Shown here in pieces: positions 23,532 through 31,448 of a DNA stretch of 64,000 bases. Location of the stretch: positions 1-64,000 of the forward strand of contig NZ_JAUZQD010000019.1 in NCBI RefSeq assembly GCF_030709675.1, in the 5' to 3' direction. Positions within the stretch are counted from its first letter, which is position 1, and every line of letters starts with the position of its first letter. This DNA is from Symbioplanes lichenis (lineage in GTDB: Bacteria; Actinomycetota; Actinomycetes; Mycobacteriales; Micromonosporaceae). Position numbers and translations under genes: made by a program. Below the pieces are notes generated by a model. It was not told the origin of the DNA and did not search any database. It saw only the letters and a program-made list of their open reading frames with translations.

Positions 23532-25415
23532 ATGCCGACATCGGTCACCATGCCGCGGCTGGGCGAGAGCGTCACCGAGGGCACCGTCACGCGCTGGCTC
23601 AAGCAGGAGGGCGAGCGGGTCGAGGCGGACGAGCCGCTGCTCGAGGTCTCCACCGACAAGGTGGACACCGAGATCCCCTCGCCCGCCACGGGCATCCTCT
23701 CGCGCATCGTCGTCGGTGAGGACGAGACTGCCGATGTCGGCAGCGAGCTCGCCGTCATCGCGGGCGACGGCGAGGAGGCGGGCAGCTCCGCGCCGGCGCC
23801 CGCCCAGCAGCAGGCCGCCGAGCCCGAGCAGCAGCCCGACCCGGAGCCCGCCGCGCTCAACACCCCGTCGACCGAGAAGCCGGTCGACCAGGAGGCCCCG
23901 GCCCCGCAGACCGGCGCCCCCACCGGCGGCGGCGAGGGCACCGCGGTCAAGATGCCCGCCCTGGGCGAGAGCGTCACCGAGGGCACCGTCACCCGCTGGC
24001 TCAAGCAGGTCGGCGAGACCGTCGAGGTCGACGAGCCGCTGCTCGAGGTGTCCACGGACAAGGTCGACACCGAGATCCCGTCGCCGGTCGCCGGCACGGT
24101 CCTGGAAATCAAGGTCCAGGAGGACGAGACCGCCGACGTCGGCGCGGACCTCGCGATCATCGGCTCGGCCGACAGCGCGCCCGCGGCGGCCCCGGCCCCG
24201 CAGCAGCCCGCCCCGCAGGCCGAGGCGCCGAAGCAGGCCGAGGCCCCGAAGGCCGAGGCCCCCAAGCCCGCCCCGCAGCAGGCGCCCAAGCCCACCATCG
24301 AGTCCAAGCCGGCGCCGACCTTCGAGCCCGGCGGCTCCTATGCGGACCCGGCGCCCGAGGCCGAGACGGCCAAGGACCCGTCGGCCGCGCAGGCCCAGTC
24401 CGAGCCCGCCCCGGCGCAGGCTTCGGCCCCGGCCGCCGAGACGGTCCGCAGCAACGGTGCCGGCGACGCCGGCTATGTGACGCCGCTGGTGCGCAAGCTC
24501 GCCGCCGAGAAGGGGGTCGACCTCGGGTCGATCACCGGCACCGGCGTCGGCGGCCGCATCCGCAAGCAGGACGTCATCGAGGCCGCCGACAAGGCCGCCG
24601 CGGCAAAGGCGGCCGCCGCTGCCCCGGCGGCTCAGCCGGCTCCGGCCGCCGCGCCGGCCAAGGCCGCCCCCAAGCCCGAGGCGAGCCCGCTGCGCGGCCG
24701 CACGGAGAAGCTCACCCGCACCCGCGCCACCATCGCCCGGCGCATGGTCGAGTCGCTGCAGATCTCCGCGCAGCTCACCACGGTCGTCGAGGTCGACGTC
24801 ACCAAGATCGCTGCGCTGCGTAACAAGGCCAAGGCGGACTTCCTGGCGAAGAACGGCGTCAAGCTGTCCTTCCTGCCGTTCTTCGCGCTGGCCGCCGTCG
24901 AGGCGCTGCGCCAGCACCCGGTCGTCAACTCGTCGATCGACCAGGAGGCCGGCACGGTCACCTACCACGACGCCGAGCACCTCGGCATGGCGGTGGACAC
25001 GCCCAAGGGCCTGATCGTCCCGGTCATCAAGGACGCCGGCGACCTCAACCTGGCCGGCCTGGCCCGGCGCATCGCGGACGTCGCGGAGCGCACCCGCAGC
25101 AACAAGATCAGCCCGGACGAGATCTCGGGTGGCACGTTCACGCTGACCAACACCGGCAGCCGCGGCGCGCTCTTCGACACCCCGATCATCAACCAGCCGC
25201 AGGTCGGCATCCTCGGCACCGGCGCCGTCGTCAAGCGCGCCGTGGTCGTCGACGACCCCAACCTGGGCGAGCTGATCGTCCCGCGCTCGATGGTCTACCT
25301 GGCCCTGAGCTACGACCACCGGATCGTGGACGGCGCCGACGCCGCCCGTTTCCTGGTCACGGTCAAGGAGCGCCTCGAGGCCGGCCACTTCGAGGGCGAC
25401 CTCGGTCTGAGCTGA
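23532..25415 (+). CDS. sucB: Dihydrolipoamide acyltransferase E2 (2-oxoglutarate dehydrogenase complex) with two lipoyl domains
   Basis: E2 core enzyme (627 aa). Two lipoyl domains at about 2-78 and 139-212 each carry the lipoylated Lys in EVSTDKVDTEIPSP, joined by Ala/Pro-rich linkers. The E3-binding domain is GYVTPLVRKLAAEKGVDL (~315-350). The catalytic domain ends with SYDHRIVDGADAARF (His-Asp). AAGGAG lies 10 nt before the ATG. Actinobacterial E2 of this type may serve both the pyruvate and 2-oxoglutarate complexes; the gene name follows common usage. LipB and LipA, encoded downstream, make its cofactor. Confidence 0.92.
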   Translation: MPTSVTMPRLGESVTEGTVTRWLKQEGERVEADEPLLEVSTDKVDTEIPSPATGILSRIVVGEDETADVGSELAVIAGDGEEAGSSAPAPAQQQAAEPEQQPDPEPAALNTPSTEKPVDQEAPAPQTGAPTGGGEGTAVKMPALGESVTEGTVTRWLKQVGETVEVDEPLLEVSTDKVDTEIPSPVAGTVLEIKVQEDETADVGADLAIIGSADSAPAAAPAPQQPAPQAEAPKQAEAPKAEAPKPAPQQAPKPTIESKPAPTFEPGGSYADPAPEAETAKDPSAAQAQSEPAPAQASAPAAETVRSNGAGDAGYVTPLVRKLAAEKGVDLGSITGTGVGGRIRKQDVIEAADKAAAAKAAAAAPAAQPAPAAAPAKAAPKPEASPLRGRTEKLTRTRATIARRMVESLQISAQLTTVVEVDVTKIAALRNKAKADFLAKNGVKLSFLPFFALAAVEALRQHPVVNSSIDQEAGTVTYHDAEHLGMAVDTPKGLIVPVIKDAGDLNLAGLARRIADVAERTRSNKISPDEISGGTFTLTNTGSRGALFDTPIINQPQVGILGTGAVVKRAVVVDDPNLGELIVPRSMVYLALSYDHRIVDGADAARFLVTVKERLEAGHFEGDLGLS

Positions 25416-25443
25416 GTTGATGGCCTCGCCTTCGGCTCGGCGG

Positions 25444-25542
25444 GGATTCCGCCCCGGACAGCCGAGGACTTGAACACCCGGGACCGGCGAAGAAAACCGC
25501 TTCACCGCTCCCGGGCGCCCAAGTCCTCGACGGGCGGAATCC
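25444..25542. repeat. 99-bp imperfect palindrome after sucB
   Basis: Nested arms pair across 99 bases: GGATTCCGCCC (25444-25454) with 25532-25542, CGAGGACTTG (25463-25472) with 25520-25529 and CCCGGGA (25477-25483) with 25509-25515, plus a short apical stem, about 35 base pairs in all. No target-site duplication flanks it. It may be a structured 3' or 5' RNA element, or a palindromic mobile relic. Confidence 0.7.
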
Positions 25543-25632
25543 GACTTGGGCCCGGGGCTGGCGCCCCTGACTCGTGAGCAACGTCAGGTGCCGCTCGTCT
25601 CTCTGGGGAGAGGCGGGCGGCACTTCTGTTTT
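25517..25632 (+). promoter_or_regulatory. Candidate attenuator-like leader with alternative hairpins
   Basis: GCCCAAGTC at 25517-25525, already used by the 99-bp palindrome, can instead pair perfectly with GACTTGGGC at 25543-25551. A further hairpin (GTGCCGC 25588-25594 with GCGGCAC 25617-25623, inner CTCTC/GAGAG) is followed by TTCTGTTTT, a terminator-like end 24-33 bp before the next gene. Mutually exclusive pairing plus a terminator resembles an attenuator; function not known. Confidence 0.45.
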
Positions 25633-25664
25633 GCGGGCCGGTTTTCTCGGGAAGAATGATGACC

Positions 25665-26582
25665 ATGCGGATTCTTCTGGCGGGCGGCAGCGGGTTCCTG
25701 GGCACGCGCCTCACCGAGCGGCTGCGCGCGAGCGGTCACGACGTCGTCCGGCTGGTCCGGCGCCCCGCGAGCGCGGCCGACGAGGCCACCTGGCAGCCGT
25801 CCGCGGGCCAGCTCGACCCGGCGCTGCTCGTGGCGGCCGACGCCGTGATCAACCTGGCCGGGGCGGGCGTGGGCGACAAGCGGTGGACGGCCGGCTACAA
25901 GAGCCTGATCCGCAGCAGCCGGGTCGACAGCGCCGGCACGATCGCGCACGGCATCCGCAAGCTGCCCGCCGGGGACCGGCCGCAAGTGCTGCTCCAGTCG
26001 TCCGCCGTCGGGTGGTACGGCGACACCGGCGACCGGGAGGTCACCGAGGAGGCGCCGGCCGGCACGGGCTTCCTGTCCGACGTGTGCCGGGTCTGGGAGG
26101 CCGCCGCCCGGCCCGCCGAGGACGCGGGCGTCCGGGTGGCGCTGTTGCGCACCGGGCTGCCCCTGGACGCCGAGGGTGGTCTCCTCAAGCCGCAGATGCC
26201 GCTCTTCCGCCTGGGCGGGGGCGCCAAGCTCGGCGGCGGCGGCCAGTGGGTGCCGTGGATCGCGCTGTCCGACTGGCTCGGCGCCACCGAGTTCCTGCTC
26301 GCCCGCGACGACCTCAGCGGCCCGGTCAACCTGGTCGGCCCCGAGCCGGTCACCAACGCCACCTTCACCAAGGTGCTCGGCAAGGTCCTGCGCCGCCCGG
26401 CCCTGCTCCAGGTCCCGGGCTTCGCGCTGCACGTGGCGCTGGGCGAGTTCGCGGGCGAGGCGCTGCGCAGCCAGCGGGTGCTGCCCGGGGTGCTGACCCG
26501 CGCCGGGTTCCCGTTCCGGCACCCGACGCTCGAGCCGGCCCTGCGCGAGGCCGTCGGCCAGGAGGTCCCCGCCGCGGCCTGA
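25665..26582 (+). CDS. TIGR01777-family NAD-dependent epimerase/dehydratase-like protein
   Basis: Extended short-chain dehydrogenase of 305 aa, TIGR01777 family (SulA/YfcH-like). The nucleotide-binding GGSGFLGTRLTERL is at the N-terminus; SSAVGWYGDTGDREVTEE carries the family YG motif; AEGGLLKPQMPLFRLGGGAKLG(G) and PWIALSDWLGATEFLL follow, then the DUF1731-like C-terminus. Starts at 25656, 25659 and 25665 are in frame; 25665 gives proper distance from GGGAAG and matches the family start. Enzymatic activity of the family is not well established. Confidence 0.88.
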   Translation: MRILLAGGSGFLGTRLTERLRASGHDVVRLVRRPASAADEATWQPSAGQLDPALLVAADAVINLAGAGVGDKRWTAGYKSLIRSSRVDSAGTIAHGIRKLPAGDRPQVLLQSSAVGWYGDTGDREVTEEAPAGTGFLSDVCRVWEAAARPAEDAGVRVALLRTGLPLDAEGGLLKPQMPLFRLGGGAKLGGGGQWVPWIALSDWLGATEFLLARDDLSGPVNLVGPEPVTNATFTKVLGKVLRRPALLQVPGFALHVALGEFAGEALRSQRVLPGVLTRAGFPFRHPTLEPALREAVGQEVPAAA

Positions 26583-26596
26583 CCGGGCTCGCCGAG

Positions 26597-26605
26597 TTGT
26601 CCACA
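26597..26605 (+). repeat. Single DnaA-box-like 9-mer
   Basis: TTGTCCACA in the context GAGTTGTCCACA, identical over 12 bp to boxes at 186-197 and 31362-31373. It lies 54 bp before a glycosyltransferase-like gene. Confidence 0.45.
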
Positions 26606-26645
26606 ACCTGACGAGCACAATTCCCAGGCTGCCCCGGTTTCTTGC

Positions 26646-26651
26646 TAACGT
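26646..26651 (+). promoter_or_regulatory. -10 hexamer, leaderless start
   Basis: TAACGT is 7 nt before GTG 26659. Confidence 0.5.
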
Positions 26652-26658
26652 CCGGCTC

Positions 26659-28521
26659 GTGTCCGTCGTCGAAGCCGCTCCGCCCGAGCCCGCCGACCCG
26701 CCGGCGGTTGAGGACCGTCGCGGCGGCCGGCTCCGTGCCTGGCGCCCGCACCTGATCGTCGCGCTGATCGCGCTCGCCCTCGCGGCGTGGGTGATCAGTG
26801 GTCTGTGGCGCGACCCGGAGGGCCGGGTCATCGCGGAGAACAAGGGCGACCAGGCGTTCTTCGAGTGGTTGCTGGGCTACGGGGTCTACACGCTCGGCCA
26901 CGGCGCCGACCCGTTCTACACGTGGATGATGAACGCGCCTCAGGGCGTCAACCTGGCCGCGAACACCTCCATCACGGTCTACACGATTCTGTTCTCACCG
27001 CTGACGTTCCTGGCCGGGCCCCAGGTGAGCTTCGCGACGATCCTGACGCTCAACCTCGCCGGGTCGGCCTTCGCGTGGCACCTGTTCCTGCGGCGCTGGC
27101 TGGTCCGCAAGACCGTGCCCGCGGCGCTCGGCGGGCTGTTCATCGGCTTCGCGCCCGGGTTCGTGTCGCACGCCAACGGCCACCTCAACTGGACGGCCGG
27201 CTGGGTCGCGCCGGTGGTGCTGTGGTGGGTGCTGCGGCTGCGCGAGCCCGGGCGCTGGCTGCGGCACGGGGCGATCCTCGGCGTACTCCTCGCGATCGGC
27301 TTCTCCATCGCCGCCGAGGGACTTTTCTTCGTGGCTCTGGCCAGCGGGGTCTTCGTCATTGTCTGGTCGCTGCTGCCGGCCACGCGCGGCGAGGCCCGGG
27401 AAGCGGTGCGCACGGTCCTGGCCGGGCTCGGTGTCGCCGCCGTCGTGGCGGGCGCACTGCTCGCCTATCCGCTCTACATGCACTTCGGCGGGCCCCGCAC
27501 CTTCACGGGGACGGGCTTCAACCAGTACCACTACGCCGAGGACGTGGCGGCCTGGTTCGGCTATCCGACCCGGTCGGTGGCCGCGTGGCTGGGCCTCGGG
27601 AGCGACCTCGCCCCGAACCCCACCGAGGAGACGTCCTATCTGGGCGTACCGCTGATGGTCCTGATGGTTGTGGGTCTCGTCACGCTGTGGCGGGCCGCGG
27701 CCCCCGGCCGGCGCTCCACCCTGGTCGCGGTGGCGGCCGTGGGCCTGGTCTTCTTCGTGCTCTCGCTCGGGCCCGGGCTCAAGGCGGGCGGGCAGCTGAC
27801 CACCGTCAAGCTCCCGTACGCGGCCCTGATGCACCTGCCGCTCTTCGACTCCGCCCTCCCGGCGCGCTTCGCCCTCGTGGTGGCCGCCGTCGCGGGGATC
27901 GTGCTGGCGCTGCTCGCGGACAAGCTCCTGGCCGAGCCGCTGCCGTCGGTGGGCGAGCACACGGTGTGGGCCTGCGCGTTCGCCGTGGCGCTCGTGCCGC
28001 TGGTTCCGCTGCCGATCACGACCGACGCCCGCTCGCCGGAGCCGGCCTTCATCGCCGGCGGCCTGTGGAAGAAATACGTGAACGACGGCGGCGTCATGAC
28101 GGCCCTGCCGATCGCGACCACGGACACCGCCGACGGGCAGCGCTGGCAGGCTTACACGATGGCCCGGGGCGGCGCGCAGTTCCGCATCCCCGGCGGCTAT
28201 TTCCTGGGCCCGGGCGGGCCCGACGGCACCGGCCGGATCGGCGCGGAGTGGCGGCACACCGACTGGACGTTCTTCCAGGCGGCGTTCTACGGCATGGTGA
28301 AGTCGGCCGACGACTTCGACCGGGAGCAGGCCCGCGCGGACTTCGCGTACTGGGGGGTGGAGGCGGTCTTCCTGCCCGACGAGATCCAGGGCTCGCACAC
28401 GCAGCTCTTCCACTCGGCGGTGGAGTCGACGGCGCGTTCGCTGCTCGGCCCGCCGGAGCGGGTAGGTGGCGTGCTGCTGTGGCGGATCCGGCCCGGGATC
28501 GACCCCGCCGCGCCCGAGTAG
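26659..28521 (+). CDS. Polytopic membrane protein, GT-C glycosyltransferase-like (paralogue 1)
   Basis: A 620-aa protein with about 11 hydrophobic helices and a ~150-residue extracytoplasmic C-terminal domain. After the first helix lies GDQAFFEWLLGYGVYTLGHG, an acidic loop in the position where GT-C enzymes carry catalytic Asp/Glu residues. HANGHLNWTAGW and YTMARGGAQFRIPGGYFLG are shared with the next gene. Probably a polyprenyl-phosphate-dependent glycosyltransferase or related envelope protein; no substrate can be assigned. It is tandem with a paralogue and inserted between TIGR01777 and lipB. Start supported by TAACGT 7 nt upstream. Confidence 0.75.
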   Translation: MSVVEAAPPEPADPPAVEDRRGGRLRAWRPHLIVALIALALAAWVISGLWRDPEGRVIAENKGDQAFFEWLLGYGVYTLGHGADPFYTWMMNAPQGVNLAANTSITVYTILFSPLTFLAGPQVSFATILTLNLAGSAFAWHLFLRRWLVRKTVPAALGGLFIGFAPGFVSHANGHLNWTAGWVAPVVLWWVLRLREPGRWLRHGAILGVLLAIGFSIAAEGLFFVALASGVFVIVWSLLPATRGEAREAVRTVLAGLGVAAVVAGALLAYPLYMHFGGPRTFTGTGFNQYHYAEDVAAWFGYPTRSVAAWLGLGSDLAPNPTEETSYLGVPLMVLMVVGLVTLWRAAAPGRRSTLVAVAAVGLVFFVLSLGPGLKAGGQLTTVKLPYAALMHLPLFDSALPARFALVVAAVAGIVLALLADKLLAEPLPSVGEHTVWACAFAVALVPLVPLPITTDARSPEPAFIAGGLWKKYVNDGGVMTALPIATTDTADGQRWQAYTMARGGAQFRIPGGYFLGPGGPDGTGRIGAEWRHTDWTFFQAAFYGMVKSADDFDREQARADFAYWGVEAVFLPDEIQGSHTQLFHSAVESTARSLLGPPERVGGVLLWRIRPGIDPAAPE

Positions 28522-28595
28522 CACGCCGAGCTGGACGCTCGATGAGAGCGCGGCGACGGGCGGGATGCCGGACTGTGGCTGTCGCACAACACTGC

Positions 28596-28601
28596 TAACT
28601 T
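28596..28601 (+). promoter_or_regulatory. -10 hexamer, leaderless start
   Basis: TAACTT is 6 nt before GTG 28608. Confidence 0.5.
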
Positions 28602-28607
28602 CTGCGC

Positions 28608-30494
28608 GTGGCCGTAGCTCCCACCGCCCCCGCCGTCGCCGACGAGCGACCAGCACCGCCCGAGCCGCCCGCCCGGCGCCGGGCCGCCTGGCTGCTCGAC
28701 GTGGCCGCCGCCCTGGTCTGCCTGGGCCTGGGCTACTGGATCACGTCCGGGATCTGGGCCGACCCGGCGCGGCGCGTGGTGAGCTACAACCCCGGTGACC
28801 ACGCGTTCTTCGAGTGGCTGCTCGGCTATGGCGTGCAGATCATGGAGCACGGGCTCGACCCGTTCCACACCACGCTCCTGAACGCCCCGGACGGCGTGAA
28901 CCTCGCCGCGAACACCTCCGTCACCGTCTACGCCCTGCTTTTCGCTCCCCTGACCGCCTTGGCCGGGCCGTCGGTTGCGTACGTGACGATCCTCACGCTC
29001 AACCTCTCCGGCTCGGCCTTCCTCTGGTACCTCTTCCTGCGCCGCTGGCTCGTCGGCCACCGGGGTGCGGCGCTGATCGGCGCGCTGTTCTGCGGCTTCG
29101 CCCCGGGCTGGATCGCGCACGCCAACGGCCATCTCAACTGGACGGCCGGCTGGCTCGCCCCGGCGATCCTGTGGGCGGTCTTCCGGCTGCGCACCACCCG
29201 GCGCTGGTGGCTCGACGGGATCGTCCTCGGGCTGCTCATGGCGGCCGGCTTCTCGATCGCCGCCGAGATGCTCTTCTCGATCGCCCTCGCGACCACGATC
29301 TTCGTCCTGGTCTGGGCGAGCTCACGCGCCACCTTCCGCGAGGCGATGCGGGCGGCGCCCCGGGCCCTGGCCGCGGTGGGCGTCGCGGCGGTGCTCGCGG
29401 GCGCGCTGCTGGCCTATCCGCTCTACATGCACTTCGCGGGCCCGGGCTCGTTCAAGGGCACCGGATTCGACCAGCGCAAGTACGTCGAGGACGTCGCCGG
29501 CTACCTGGTCTATCCCTTCCGTACGCTGGCCGGGGCCCTGGGTTTCCAGCGCGGCGACCTGGCCTCCAACCAGACCGAGGGCGCCTCCTTCTTCGGCGCG
29601 CCGCTGGTGCTGCTCGTCATCGTCGGCACGGTGCTGCTGTGGCGCCGCGCCCCGCGCTCCCGCAAGGCCGTGCTCCGGGCGACCACGATCGTCGGCGTCC
29701 TCTTCATGCTGCTGTCGTTCGGTCCCCGGCTGAACTGGTTCACCAAGGAATATCCGGCCGTCCCCCTGCTCTACGCCCCGCTGGCCCACTGGCCGATCTT
29801 CGACTCCGCGCTGCCGGCCCGCTTCGCCCTCGCCGTCGTCTGCGTCACGGGCGTGCTGCTGGCCCTGCTCGCCGAGCGTGTGCTGACCGGATATCGGAGC
29901 CCGCGCCGGGTGATCGCGTGGACGGCCGCCTTCGCCGTGGCGCTGGTGCCGATCTTCCCGACCCCGGTGCTGACCAAGGAGCGGTCGCCGGAGCCGCGCT
30001 TCATCGCCGACGGCACGTGGCGCGACTATGTCGCCGACGGGCAGGTGATGACGTCGCTCCCGTTCGGGGCCAGCTCCGCGCCGGACGCCCAGCGCTGGCA
30101 GGCGTACACGATGGCTCGTGGGGGCACGCAGTTCCGCATCCCCGACGGTTACTTCCTCGGACCGGGTGGCCCCGACGGCACCGGCCGGGTGGGCGCGCTC
30201 CCCCGCCGCACCGACTGGATGTTCCTGCGCTCGGCGCTCACCGGCTATGTCGAGGACATCGACAACTACGACCGGGCGCGGGTGCGCGAGGACATGACGT
30301 ACTGGGGGGTGCACGCGATCTTCATCCCCGAGGAGATCACCGGCAAGGACGGGCCGCTCTTCCGGCAGTCGCTGATCGCGACGATGAACGACCTCTTCGG
30401 GCCCGGGCAGCAGGTGTCGGACGTGCTGCTGTGGCAGATCCGGCCGGGGATCGACCCCGTCTCCGTACCGGGCGACGGGAGCGACAACTGGTGA
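28608..30494 (+). CDS. Polytopic membrane protein, GT-C glycosyltransferase-like (paralogue 2)
   Basis: Tandem paralogue (628 aa) of the preceding gene with the same topology and motifs: GDHAFFEWLLGYGVQIMEHG, GVNLAANTSVTVYALLFAPL, HANGHLNWTAGWLAPAI and YTMARGGTQFRIPDGYFLG. The two copies are clearly homologous end to end, the result of an old tandem duplication with retention of both. Each has its own TANNNT-type start, so they may be expressed separately. Role unknown; envelope glycan or lipid modification is an inference. Confidence 0.75.
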   Translation: MAVAPTAPAVADERPAPPEPPARRRAAWLLDVAAALVCLGLGYWITSGIWADPARRVVSYNPGDHAFFEWLLGYGVQIMEHGLDPFHTTLLNAPDGVNLAANTSVTVYALLFAPLTALAGPSVAYVTILTLNLSGSAFLWYLFLRRWLVGHRGAALIGALFCGFAPGWIAHANGHLNWTAGWLAPAILWAVFRLRTTRRWWLDGIVLGLLMAAGFSIAAEMLFSIALATTIFVLVWASSRATFREAMRAAPRALAAVGVAAVLAGALLAYPLYMHFAGPGSFKGTGFDQRKYVEDVAGYLVYPFRTLAGALGFQRGDLASNQTEGASFFGAPLVLLVIVGTVLLWRRAPRSRKAVLRATTIVGVLFMLLSFGPRLNWFTKEYPAVPLLYAPLAHWPIFDSALPARFALAVVCVTGVLLALLAERVLTGYRSPRRVIAWTAAFAVALVPIFPTPVLTKERSPEPRFIADGTWRDYVADGQVMTSLPFGASSAPDAQRWQAYTMARGGTQFRIPDGYFLGPGGPDGTGRVGALPRRTDWMFLRSALTGYVEDIDNYDRARVREDMTYWGVHAIFIPEEITGKDGPLFRQSLIATMNDLFGPGQQVSDVLLWQIRPGIDPVSVPGDGSDNW

Positions 30495-30503
30495 TGCCCC
30501 TGG

Positions 30504-30534
30504 CCGGCGTGACGGCCCTCGGCCGTTACGCCGG
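30504..30534. terminator. Hairpin between paralogue 2 and lipB
   Basis: A 14-bp stem with one G-U pair (30504-30517 with 30521-30534) and a 3-nt loop begins 10 bp after the stop codon. It overlaps the expected -35 region of lipB, so it may end upstream transcription or act on lipB. Confidence 0.6.
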
Positions 30535-30543
30535 GATGCGGTC

Positions 30544-30549
30544 TACGCT
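30544..30549 (+). promoter_or_regulatory. -10 hexamer, leaderless start of lipB
   Basis: TACGCT is 6 nt before the GTG at 30556. Confidence 0.55.
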
Positions 30550-30555
30550 GGCACG

Positions 30556-31185
30556 GTGAGCACCTCCACGTTGCAAATTCTCCGCCCCGGTCTCGTCGAC
30601 TACCGCGAGGCCTGGGAGGAGCAGAAGCGCCTGCACGACGCCGTGGTCGCGGGTTCGCAGCCGGACACGATCCTGCTGCTCGAGCACCCGAGCGTCTTCA
30701 CGGCCGGCAAGCGCACCGAGCCCGCGGACCGCCCGTTCGACGGCACCCCGGTCGTCGACGTGGACCGCGGCGGCAAGATCACCTGGCACGGCCCGGGGCA
30801 GCTCGTCGGCTACCCGATCGTCAAGCTGGCCGACCCGATCGACGTGGTCGCGTACGTGCGGCGCATCGAGCAGCTGCTCATCGACGTCTGCGCCGAGTTC
30901 GGCGTCACGGCCGAGCGCGTCGAGGGCCGCAGCGGCGCCTGGGTCCGCGCCGACGACCGTGGCCCCGACCGCAAGGTGGCCGCCATCGGCATCCGCGTCG
31001 CCCGCGGCGTCACCCAGCACGGCTTCGCCATCAACTGCGACTGCGACCTCGACAACTTCGGCCGCTTCGTCCCCTGCGGCATCCGCGACGCCGGCGTGAC
31101 GTCGCTGTCGCAGGAGCTGGGCCGCCCCGTGACTGTCGCCGACGTCCTCCCGGTCGTCGAGAAGCACCTCCCCACGCTGCTGTGA
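30556..31185 (+). CDS. lipB: Octanoyl-[acyl carrier protein]-protein N-octanoyltransferase
   Basis: LipB (209 aa) transfers octanoate from acyl carrier protein to lipoyl domains of SucB and GcvH-type proteins. Conserved features: LEHPSVFTAGKRTEPAD, the core signature GGKITWHGPGQLVGYPI, the catalytic Lys in RKVAAIGIRV and the catalytic Cys in FVPCGIRDAGVTSL. It provides the substrate for LipA, encoded 1.9 kb downstream instead of next door, because an aspartyl-tRNA synthetase gene intervenes. Start after TACGCT-N6. A 54-aa membrane-protein gene overlaps its end by 4 nt. Confidence 0.96.
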   Translation: MSTSTLQILRPGLVDYREAWEEQKRLHDAVVAGSQPDTILLLEHPSVFTAGKRTEPADRPFDGTPVVDVDRGGKITWHGPGQLVGYPIVKLADPIDVVAYVRRIEQLLIDVCAEFGVTAERVEGRSGAWVRADDRGPDRKVAAIGIRVARGVTQHGFAINCDCDLDNFGRFVPCGIRDAGVTSLSQELGRPVTVADVLPVVEKHLPTLL

Positions 31186-31346
31186 AGCTCTACAACAACC
31201 CGCGCGACAAGCGGGTCTTCGTCCCCAAGGACGGCGGCGGCGTCGCCCTCAACTTCGGCCACCCGGTCGCCTGGTGGATCTTCATCTGCATGACGGTGGT
31301 CCCCCTGATCATCGTCGCCGTGGTGACGGTCGCCGTCCTCGCCTGA
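31182..31346 (+). CDS. DUF5808-like 54-aa membrane protein
   Basis: Small protein beginning VKLYNNPRDKRVFVPKDGGG, then ALNFGHPVAWW and one C-terminal transmembrane helix. The N-P-x-D-x-R-v-F-V-P-K pattern followed by LNFGHP is that of DUF5808. Its GTG overlaps the lipB TGA (GTGA), a typical coupled start. It is easily missed by length filters. Function unknown; being coupled to lipB it may be only a transcriptional passenger. Confidence 0.8.
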   Translation: MKLYNNPRDKRVFVPKDGGGVALNFGHPVAWWIFICMTVVPLIIVAVVTVAVLA

Positions 31347-31448
31347 GTTATCCCCAGCCGCGAGTTGTCCACAGGTCGCCCCGCGCCGGACAGCGACTTC
31401 GCGCGACAATGTCCAGCGGGGGCGACCCCGGGAAGGGTGGGCTCTCGT
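31347..31448. repeat. Dispersed ~100-bp repeat, copy B, with DnaA-box-like 9-mers
   Basis: TTATCCCCA (31348-31356) and TTGTCCACA (31365-31373) are 17 bp apart, followed by TGTCCAGCGGGGG at 31410-31422. Order and distances equal those of copy A at 171-273 (one base difference over 60 bp). It fills the gap between DUF5808 and aspS. Confidence 0.6.

Noticed and set aside
25444..25542. Miniature inverted-repeat transposon
   Set aside because: No flanking direct duplication and no second copy in the window; kept as a structured palindrome only.
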